Source: an uncultured Enterorhabdus sp. (GTDB taxonomy: Bacteria > Actinomycetota > Coriobacteriia > Coriobacteriales > Eggerthellaceae). Taken from it: DNA of 35,942 nt. The number at the start of each line of letters is the position of its first letter. The stretch's first letter is position 1. A program made the translations under genes and the position numbers. The notes beneath the pieces are model-generated. The model made no database searches. It had not been told where the DNA came from and saw only the letters and a program-made list of their open reading frames with translations. Where the stretch lies: assembly GCA_947649205.1 (NCBI GenBank), contig CANSQM010000025.1:1-35942 (forward strand), read 5' to 3'. This document shows, one piece after another, positions 24,000 through 31,061 of this stretch.

Positions 24000-25622
24000 C
24001 TATGCGAGGGTTGCGGCATTCTGGCCGGCGAAGCGGCCCAGGCTGAGGGCGATGCCGTGGCTGATGCCCGGGGCGGTCATCGGATACTCGGCTCCGAATC
24101 GGCCGCCTTGGTTGTTGCCAGCGACGTAAAGGCCGGCGACGGGATTGCCTTCGGCGTCCAGAGCGCGGCAATAGTCGTCGCAGGCAATGCCGCCCATGAG
24201 CACGAGCATGTTGCCGGGATGTCCCTCGTACACGTAATAGGGAGGTTCGATGGCGGTCATCTTGGTGATGTCCTTGCCGAAGTCTTCGTCAACGCCCTTG
24301 GCGACCAACTCGTTGTAACGGTCGATGGTGGCCTTCAGGGCCTCGGGGTCGCACCCTACGATGGCAGCAGCCTCTTCGACGGTGGCGGAAGGCTCTGGTT
24401 TCACGGCATCGGGGCCGGGTTGCAGCACCTTGGGGCCTTGGGCGTCACCGGTCACGCAGTAGGCGACTTCGCCCGGGCAGCGCATGATGACGTTGCTCAG
24501 CGATTGAGCGCCCAAATCCTCGTTGATGAAGCGCGTGCCGTCGCGACGGACGAGCAGCAAATCTGCTACGTCGGAGAGGTGGCTCATAGGCGCCATAGGA
24601 GTCTTCTCCATGGCGGCGCCAGCCCAAAGGGCCATCTGATGTCCCTCGCCGATATTGCATATGTCGCCGTTAGCGTCCATGCAGTTGTAGGTGCAGTTCA
24701 GGTTGGCCGCTTGGGGTGCGTAGTACTCCACCATTTCCTGGTTATTGCCGAAGTCTCCGCAAGAGAGTACCACGGCCTTGGCGTTCACTCGGATGTAGTC
24801 CCCGTCGACATTCTGCGCGATGACGGCAACTACCCGATCGCCGTCCTTCACGAGCTGGCGTCCCCAAGTGGCGTACAGAAATTCGCCGCCTTGGGACTCG
24901 ATGTGCTCCTGGAAGCTCTTCATGGGGTAGTAGAAGCCTGCGTCGTCGGGGAAGGATGTGTCGAAATTGACGCTCATGGCCGTAGGATAGGCGGGATAGC
25001 GACCCTCTAGGTTGGCTGTGGCTTTGGGCATAAGGTACACATTGCCGCTCAGTCCGCCTTCTGGCACCATGGCGCCTGGCTCGAGAACCTCCACGTTCTG
25101 ACAAAGCTCGAGAAACCATTCGACGTCGGCGCCGGAGTGATCGACCCAGTGCTTGAGAAAGCTCTGATTTGCCATCTGCAGGGTGTCCTGCATGTAGCGA
25201 TTGATGAGTGCGGCGGTGTCGAAAGTGGGGTAGCCGGCCTGCTGCTGATAAATGCTGTTGACCGCACCTAGTTGCGAACCCATCGTTCCTCGGCAGTTGA
25301 AACGCTCCGATTTCTCGATGATAACGACTTTAGCGCCCTCGTCGGTGGCGGCTCTCGCGGCGGCCATGCCCGCAATACCGCAGCCGACGATTACCACATC
25401 TGCATCTTTGGTTGTCGTGATATCGGCATCGGCAATCGGTTCGGGAGCATTGAGAAAGCTGGGGTTTGAAGAAGTTGATGCCAGGTCGGATGCAGGTGCT
25501 TTTTCAGCGGCGGCTTGGCTTGCGGTGCTGGGTGCGCAGCCCGCGAGGCCAAGTGCGGCTATGGTGCTACCAGCAAGCGCGCTTCCTAGAAACGCACGAC
25601 GCGATAATCCTTTGTTCTTCAT
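24000..25622 (-). CDS. Tat-exported FAD-dependent oxidoreductase (fumarate-reductase-like lipoprotein)
   Basis: A 540-residue flavoprotein. The N-terminus has the twin-arginine motif SRRAFLG, a hydrophobic stretch and a lipobox LAGC, so it is probably exported folded and anchored by lipid. The FAD-binding motif is DVVIVGCGIAGMAAARAATDEGAKVVIIEKS. The fold follows the FAD_binding_2/flavocytochrome c family, whose members reduce fumarate, urocanate, cinnamates or drugs. Near the C-terminus AGNNQGGRFGAEYPMTAPG stands where fumarate reductases usually have a GGxHGxNRLGG box, so a substrate other than fumarate is likely. No haem domain is present. GGGAGG precedes the ATG at 25622. It is read divergently from the LuxR gene at 25853, its probable regulator. 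Confidence 0.9.
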   Translation of the reverse strand: MKNKGLSRRAFLGSALAGSTIAALGLAGCAPSTASQAAAEKAPASDLASTSSNPSFLNAPEPIADADITTTKDADVVIVGCGIAGMAAARAATDEGAKVVIIEKSERFNCRGTMGSQLGAVNSIYQQQAGYPTFDTAALINRYMQDTLQMANQSFLKHWVDHSGADVEWFLELCQNVEVLEPGAMVPEGGLSGNVYLMPKATANLEGRYPAYPTAMSVNFDTSFPDDAGFYYPMKSFQEHIESQGGEFLYATWGRQLVKDGDRVVAVIAQNVDGDYIRVNAKAVVLSCGDFGNNQEMVEYYAPQAANLNCTYNCMDANGDICNIGEGHQMALWAGAAMEKTPMAPMSHLSDVADLLLVRRDGTRFINEDLGAQSLSNVIMRCPGEVAYCVTGDAQGPKVLQPGPDAVKPEPSATVEEAAAIVGCDPEALKATIDRYNELVAKGVDEDFGKDITKMTAIEPPYYVYEGHPGNMLVLMGGIACDDYCRALDAEGNPVAGLYVAGNNQGGRFGAEYPMTAPGISHGIALSLGRFAGQNAATLA

Positions 25623-25748
25623 GGGAACCTCCCTGATTCGTTGCGCTCTCCTCCGTTGGAGCGGTGTGCTTCGCATGATAGGAGCCGCACGTCCAGACGC
25701 TGCCATCCTTTGGGAGTGAAAATGACCCTGAAAACCTATCGATCATTT

Positions 25749-25793
25749 GTCACCCAAAAAGAAGTAATGGGCGCTCAGAGGCCCTTTTGCTGG
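25749..25793 (+). repeat. Diverged copy of the GTGAC repeat family
   Basis: The stretch begins GTCACCCAAAAAG and ends GAGGCCCTTTTGCTGG. It shares GAGGCCCTTTT (11 nt exact) and the A-tract spacing with the copy at 35747-35785. It lies in the divergent region between the first flavoprotein and its LuxR gene. Confidence 0.4.
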
Positions 25794-25804
25794 AAAGACT
25801 CGGG

Positions 25805-25810
25805 TATACT
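25805..25810 (+). promoter_or_regulatory. -10 box of the LuxR regulator
   Basis: TATACT, about 40 bases before the start. No good -35, which suggests that an activator is needed. Confidence 0.4.
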
Positions 25811-25852
25811 GGCGCTACTGGACAAGGTGACGCGCGATAATGGAGGTGAGTG

Positions 25853-27418
25853 GTGAAGACGCAGGGAAGAGCCGCTGCGAGCACGCTATTCGTTATCGGG
25901 CTGGGGATGCTGTGGGCCGCAGGGTTCGCGCCGTCGCTCGCCACAGTTGTGGGGGAGGGGATCTCGTCGCTCGTCGTCCCGATTCTTTCTGGTGCGACGG
26001 TGGCGGCGTTGGGGGTCGCGCAATGTTGTGGAGCTGCGCTCGAGCGAGGCCCAAAGCTCGCGCTCGCGGCGGCGGTCGCTCTTGCCGGGTGCGCCGCAGT
26101 TGGCTTCTGGCCGGCCGCGTCAGGTGGCCTCGTCTATGCGCGGCCGATTCTGAACGGCCTGCTGTTCTTCTGCTGGCTGGTTGCGTTCTTGCGCTTTCGG
26201 GACGGCATCGCCGACTGCGCGGTTCCGCTCGGGCTCCTCCTCGGAAGCGCGCTCGCACTTGTCTTCGCGGGCCCGCTCTCCGCCGGGGCGCCGACGCGCA
26301 TGGCCTTCCTCGGTGCATCATGCGCGGTCTTTCTCGTTCTGTGGTTCGCGTGCGCCGACGAGGGAGACGGGAAAGGGGCGTCTGTTTCGAATGCGAGGGC
26401 CGCGCAGCGTCGTCTGTCCGTCCGCTCGGTGCTGCTACGCTACGCGGTTTTGGCTGCCGGATCCGTGGCTCTGGCATTTGTCTTCGGCGTGATGACCGAC
26501 TTGCATGGATGGATGGCCAGCGAGCAAGCTGCCTGCACGATCCAGGTTGCCAATGGCATTGCTGCCGCATTCATGGCTGTCGTGTTCGCCTTGCATCGCC
26601 GTCCTTTCCGCGTTGATGCGGCATTGACGATGGCCCTGCCCCTGTTCGCGCTGGCGCTTCTCTCGGGGCCGGCGGAAGCGGGTGATGTGTCGTTCTCGCG
26701 TCTCGCCATTATGGTGGGCTATCTTTTGTTTTTCATAACCTCGTGGATACTCGTCAGACGCGATGCTCCGCCGTTTCGCACCTACTCGATACCTGTGCTC
26801 GCCTGGACGGTGGGAACGCTGCTCGCCTTCTCGCAGATCGGGCGCTTGGTCGCCGGCGCGGCAATTGGGTCGGGCGTCCTAACCTCGGAAGCGCTCTCTG
26901 CCATCTCGCTCGGGTTGTTTTGGGTGCTTGCGCTTATCGCGATCGCCGCATATTGGCTGGCCCGCAGCCGGGCCGTTGAGCGCGATCTTGCGATGCTGGA
27001 AGCGCAAGAGGGCGCTGACAGAGGGAAAGACGGAGGTGCTTCTCGCGACGATGAAAGTGGTGCGAGCGACGAGGAAGGCTCTGCGCTGGACGAGCTCGGC
27101 GAGGACAAAGGCGCGATACGGCATGCGGAGGGGCGGCCGCGGGGCGAGTCTTTCGCGGAGGCGGAGGCGTCTCGCAAGCCGGACGTTGTCTTCATTGACA
27201 CCGTGTCCCATCGGGCAAAACGCTTGGCGCAGCAGATCGGGCTTTCGGCCCGTGAACTCGAAGTGCTTGAGGAATTCGCTCGGGGCCGGTCGGCGGCATC
27301 TATTGCTGAAAAACTGTTCATTTCCACCAATACGGTGAAGACACACTTGCGTCGGATTTACGAGAAGGCCGGCATCCACTCCCGCCGCGAGCTTCTTGAC
27401 ATGATGGAGGAGGCCTAG
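25853..27418 (+). CDS. Membrane-embedded LuxR-family regulator
   Basis: A 521-residue protein. The first 370 residues form about 12 hydrophobic helices in an MFS-like layout. A charged linker (about 375-460) follows, and the C-terminus is a LuxR/GerE helix-turn-helix (GLSARELEVLEEFARGRSAASIAEKLFISTNTVKTHLRRIYEKAGIHSRRELLDMMEE). Regulators of this build are abundant in Eggerthellaceae and usually sit beside a reductase gene that they are thought to switch on in response to its substrate. GGAGG is followed by two GTG codons; the second (25853) has better spacing than the first (25850). It lies between two flavoprotein genes and may control either or both. Confidence 0.9.
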   Translation: MKTQGRAAASTLFVIGLGMLWAAGFAPSLATVVGEGISSLVVPILSGATVAALGVAQCCGAALERGPKLALAAAVALAGCAAVGFWPAASGGLVYARPILNGLLFFCWLVAFLRFRDGIADCAVPLGLLLGSALALVFAGPLSAGAPTRMAFLGASCAVFLVLWFACADEGDGKGASVSNARAAQRRLSVRSVLLRYAVLAAGSVALAFVFGVMTDLHGWMASEQAACTIQVANGIAAAFMAVVFALHRRPFRVDAALTMALPLFALALLSGPAEAGDVSFSRLAIMVGYLLFFITSWILVRRDAPPFRTYSIPVLAWTVGTLLAFSQIGRLVAGAAIGSGVLTSEALSAISLGLFWVLALIAIAAYWLARSRAVERDLAMLEAQEGADRGKDGGASRDDESGASDEEGSALDELGEDKGAIRHAEGRPRGESFAEAEASRKPDVVFIDTVSHRAKRLAQQIGLSARELEVLEEFARGRSAASIAEKLFISTNTVKTHLRRIYEKAGIHSRRELLDMMEEA

Positions 27419-27440
27419 TTTCATTCTTTTCGGGCGACGC

Positions 27441-27507
27441 GGCATGCCGCCCCTCACGAAGTTCACCTTTTTTGCATGACAGCGCAAAAAGGCATCGTTC
27501 CTAGAAT
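27441..27507 (+). promoter_or_regulatory. Palindromes and -10 upstream of the second flavoprotein
   Basis: GCGGCATGCCGC (27441-27452) is a perfect 12-bp palindrome. CCTTTTTTGC (27466-27475) pairs with GCAAAAAGG (27484-27492) with one extra T. TAGAAT (27502-27507) is a possible -10. A small GCTCC/GGAGC hairpin lies at about 27520. These are candidate sites for the LuxR protein. Confidence 0.4.
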
Positions 27508-27561
27508 GCGCCATGAGGGCTCCTCGAGGGGAGCTACGTGCTAGGAGAAAGGCGAACCGAG

Positions 27562-29310
27562 ATGGAAAACGGATTGTCGAGACGTGCCTTCTTAGGGGGA
27601 GCTGCCTTTGCGGGCATTGCCGGCATGGGCGCGCTGTCTGCTTGCGCGCCTCAGCATCGCGGAGGAGGGGCTTTTTCGCAAGCCGACGGGAGCGAGGCGG
27701 ACATCGCGAGGGCCAGCTGGCGAGATGCCCCGACTGAGATAGGCGATGACGAGATCGTGGAAACGCGGGACTGCGAAGTTCTCGTGATCGGTCTAGGGCA
27801 TGCGGGATGCTGCGCCATGAAGGCAGCCGTTGAGGCCGGCGCCGAAGTATGTGCCATGCAGGAGACCTCGGAAGACGCTCTTCTATTCAAAGGCCATTCT
27901 TACGGGCATATAAATTCCGAGTTCCTCAAAAGCCGCGGTGTTCCCGAGGTGGACGTGGCGGAGTTTTTCAATGATTGGCAGGTTCGTTCGAACAACCGCT
28001 CGAATCCTGGTCTCATCATGCGCTACATTACGCACGTGGGAGAAACATTCGACTGGCTTATCGAGGGGTTGACCGACGAGGAGAAGCAAAGCATCTACAT
28101 TTGCTATCTCATGGAAGGCATTCCTTTCAAAAGAGAGTTTTCGGGCGTGAAAACATGGATCGGAACGGCTCGTTTGACCACCGAGCTAGTGGAGAAGATG
28201 TACCGAGGCATCATCGGCGAGGCCGTAGCAAGCGGTGCCGAAGTGCTGTGGGAGACGAAGGGGTGCCAGCTCGTAACGGATGAGACCGGGAAAGTGGTTG
28301 GTGCTATCGGCCTTGGCCCCAACGGCTATGTGAAAGTGAACGCCTCGAAGGGGGTTATACTCACGACAGGTGGCTTTGGCTCTAACGAGGAAATGCGAGA
28401 AGATCTGCTGTACGAGATCAAAGAAAGCATGGGAGAGCAAGACCAGATTAGCTGCAATTTGGATTGTGATGGGTCGGGTATCCAGATGGGATATTGGGTC
28501 GGCGGACGATTGGATCCCTGCATGGGCACGATGGATGGAGCCTACTGGTATCCAACGGATAGCCCTATTGATCCCATAGGCGCCACCTCCTCCTTGTGGA
28601 TGAATGCTGACGGCAAACGGTACTGCAACGAAGGCTTCGGCTCTACAGAGCTGCAAGCGATGCCGGGTGCGAAACAGCCCGACGGCGTTACTTGCTCCGT
28701 GTTTGACAGCAATGTGGAAGAACTCATCAAAGCTCAGGCTTTCGGCCATATGAGCTACGACTACGCCGAAAAAGGATTCGACGGGCTGCATGAGACGATG
28801 GAAAAAGCCTATGCGGGCGGCGAGCAGGGATCCGCTGATGGTGATGAGGCGAAGAATACGGCTGGTGCAGACAAGGCTCTTATGAGTCCTCCGACGTTGT
28901 ATGCGGCAGATGATTACGAGACCCTTGGAAAGTACTTGGGGTACGCGGGTCAGTCGCTTGAGAATTTTGTTGCAACCATCGAGCGTTACAACGAGCTGTG
29001 CGAAAAAGGCCTCGATGAAGATTTTGGAAAAGACCCGAGTCTTTTGTTCCCCATTAAAACCCCGCCATTTTATGGCTTTGCCGGCACGAAGGCCCTGGGG
29101 GTGCTCATGGTGACCGTCGGGGGTCTCCTCGTGGACGAAAACGGCGCCGTGCTTGGTAAAGACTATCGGCCGATCCCGGGACTGTTTGCCGCAGGCAATG
29201 CGTCAGGAGGCCGGTTTGGCTGGCAGTACTCCACATCAATCGGTGGCGAAAGTCTCACGACGGCCAACACCTTGGGGCGCTTGACGGCTGAGTACGTGGC
29301 GTCTCTGTAG
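27562..29310 (+). CDS. Tat-exported FAD-dependent oxidoreductase (second paralogue)
   Basis: A 582-residue flavoprotein with a Tat signal (LSRRAFLGGAAFAGIAGMGALSAC) ending in a lipobox Cys. The FAD motif is CEVLVIGLGHAGCCAMKAAVEAGAEVCAMQE. The middle part has ILTTGGFGSNEEM, typical of the fumarate-reductase-like family. The C-terminal block AAGNASGGRFGWQYSTSIGGESLTTANTLGRL again lacks the NRLGG arginine box of fumarate reductases, so the substrate is probably not fumarate. It is clearly diverged from the flavoprotein at 24000-25622 and is not a recent copy. The ATG at 27562 is the first plausible start after AGGAGAAAGG. The adjacent upstream LuxR gene on the same strand is its likely regulator. 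Confidence 0.9.
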   Translation: MENGLSRRAFLGGAAFAGIAGMGALSACAPQHRGGGAFSQADGSEADIARASWRDAPTEIGDDEIVETRDCEVLVIGLGHAGCCAMKAAVEAGAEVCAMQETSEDALLFKGHSYGHINSEFLKSRGVPEVDVAEFFNDWQVRSNNRSNPGLIMRYITHVGETFDWLIEGLTDEEKQSIYICYLMEGIPFKREFSGVKTWIGTARLTTELVEKMYRGIIGEAVASGAEVLWETKGCQLVTDETGKVVGAIGLGPNGYVKVNASKGVILTTGGFGSNEEMREDLLYEIKESMGEQDQISCNLDCDGSGIQMGYWVGGRLDPCMGTMDGAYWYPTDSPIDPIGATSSLWMNADGKRYCNEGFGSTELQAMPGAKQPDGVTCSVFDSNVEELIKAQAFGHMSYDYAEKGFDGLHETMEKAYAGGEQGSADGDEAKNTAGADKALMSPPTLYAADDYETLGKYLGYAGQSLENFVATIERYNELCEKGLDEDFGKDPSLLFPIKTPPFYGFAGTKALGVLMVTVGGLLVDENGAVLGKDYRPIPGLFAAGNASGGRFGWQYSTSIGGESLTTANTLGRLTAEYVASL

Positions 29311-29341
29311 GGTTTCAATCTTCCAGCTGGATGAACTAGAG

Positions 29342-29408
29342 GAGCCCCGTGACCGTCATCGACTGCGGGGCTCGGAGAGTCGCCCCCTATGCTAGGGGAC
29401 TCTCTTTT
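29342..29408 (+). terminator. Tandem terminators after the second flavoprotein
   Basis: GAGCCCCG/CGGGGCTC (29342-29373) is followed by GAGAGT...ACTCTC with a CCCC/GGGG core (29375-29404) and TTTT (29405-29408). The second hairpin overlaps the 3' end of the convergent LuxR gene. Confidence 0.7.
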
Positions 29409-30836
29409 GTGGGCGAGTGCCCCTCTTGATCCTCGCCGAGAATAAGATCGAGCAGTTCCTGCCGTGAGTGAATGTTCATTTTCCGGTAGATATTGAGCCG
29501 GTGCGAATTCAACGTGCCCTTTGATATGAACAGCTTCTCGCTGATGTAGTTCGCGTCGCGCCCGTATGCGAGAAGGCACGCCACCTCCTTCTGGCGGGGC
29601 GACAGCTCGAAAAGATCAAACACCTCGTCGCAGCGGTCTTTGAAGGCGGCCTGGGGATCGACGGGGTTCTTAAGCAAGTCGAGTATGTTGCAGTGGGAGA
29701 AGAGCAGATTGGAAAGCGTGGTGAGCGCGATGGCGATAATGGCCGACAGCGTCACAGTTTGCGATTGGTCCTCTAAAATCCCGGGCAGGAAGGTGAACGC
29801 CACCAAGCTCCCGATGACGCCGGCGCCCGCTATGACGGACCGACCGAAGCCGAATACCTGGATGGGGGAGAAATGAAAGCGGTGGCACAGATCGCTCAAG
29901 ATGATCCAGACAAGCAGTTCGAAGCAGGTGTAGCCCGATTTGACGAAAGCGGCGGGAACGAGACTCGACGTTCCGAACACAGGCAGAAGCAGCACTCCGA
30001 CGAGTATGGCTATCAGCGCCGGTCGGAAGAGCGGCTCGATTTCGAACGTGCTGCTCCTCTTCGCGATGACGAGAAACACGGCGATGATGAACGTGGTCAC
30101 TATGGCGATGGCAGTGCAGTATCCATCCGACAGCTCTCCCTGCATGGTGCTGGGCTGAATATCTCGCGTCAATCCGGCGATAAAGCCCAGAAGCGTGATG
30201 CCCGCTAGAAACTTCGCAAAGGCGATGCCCTCTTTCGCGAGAATCGGCTTGGCGAAGTCGCTTTCTTGGTGGGGATGGCGGGAATTCGCGAAGAGCCATC
30301 CCGACAAAAGCGGCATTGCCACGGCGAAGAGGTACTGGAAAAGGGGGGGAGGTGACCGAGATCAGCGCGTAAAGCGCCACGCCAAGAAAGAAGGCAATGC
30401 ACGATTCCAGAACGGTTCGGTTCAGCGAGAGCTCCGAAAAGGAGATGCCCCAAGAGAGCAGGAGAAGCCCCGATCCGAATCCGGTAAGAACCGATGACGC
30501 CGCAAGGAAGAGGAGAGGGTGCGCTCCTTGGGATACGAAAAGAATGAGGGCGCTCCCCACGGCGGCCGCGCACGGTCCCACGAATTGGCCCACGGACGAG
30601 TGCAGCAGCGCCCAAGTGCGCTTGGGGCACAACGCGCTTATGGTCAAAGTCGCACAGAGGGTCAAGATGGATCCGATGTAGAGGCTATTCAGAAAAGACG
30701 GCTGCGGAGAGGTCGAGGTGTTGAAGAGGGCGATGCAGAAGAAGCAGACGTAGGCCCAAGCTCGGTTGCAGGCGAAGCCGAGCACTCGCGCGAGGGATTT
30801 GTCGTCGATTCTGATGTCGTTAAAAGCAATATTCAC
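29387..30836 (-). pseudogene. Membrane LuxR-family regulator, frameshifted at a G7 tract
   Basis: The N-terminal part starts at GTG 30836 (GAGGGG five bases upstream) and gives hydrophobic helices up to SVTSPPF. The C-terminal part is in the next frame: LLSGWLFANSRHPHQ, more helices, then a LuxR helix-turn-helix (LSPRQKEVACLLAYGRDANYISEKLFISKGTLNSHRLNIYRKMNIHSRQELLDLI) to the stop at 29387. The break coincides with seven G on the plus strand at 30343-30349. Six G would restore a continuous frame of about 482 residues reading through SPLFQYLFAVAMPLL. No other stops occur, so the lesion is either a single base change, a phase-variable tract or a sequencing error. It is divergent from the DmsABC-type operon, which it would be expected to regulate. 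Confidence 0.85.
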
Positions 30837-30901
30837 GATGCCCCTCGTCTCATTCCCTCTTCACGTGACCCATACAGCCTACAACGACGGGTTCGATCTG
30901 T

Positions 30902-30924
30902 GAATCATAAGCGCCTTATGATTC
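30902..30924. promoter_or_regulatory. 23-bp palindrome in the LuxR/dmsA divergent region
   Basis: GAATCATAAG-CGC-CTTATGATTC, a 10-bp perfect inverted repeat centred in the 225-base region between the LuxR gene and the molybdoenzyme operon. It has the form of a LuxR-type dimer site. No clear -10/-35 pair was found nearby. Confidence 0.65.
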
Positions 30925-31061
30925 GATTTTCGGAATTGTGCGTTCCGTATCGATGGCCAAAAACACCTGTGGGCCCCACGCTTTTGGGCGAGCGTTGAAT
31001 CGGAAGTGGAGAAACCGACAACGCGGCTCTTTCAGCAATCTCGAAGAGAGAGGAGAGGCCC

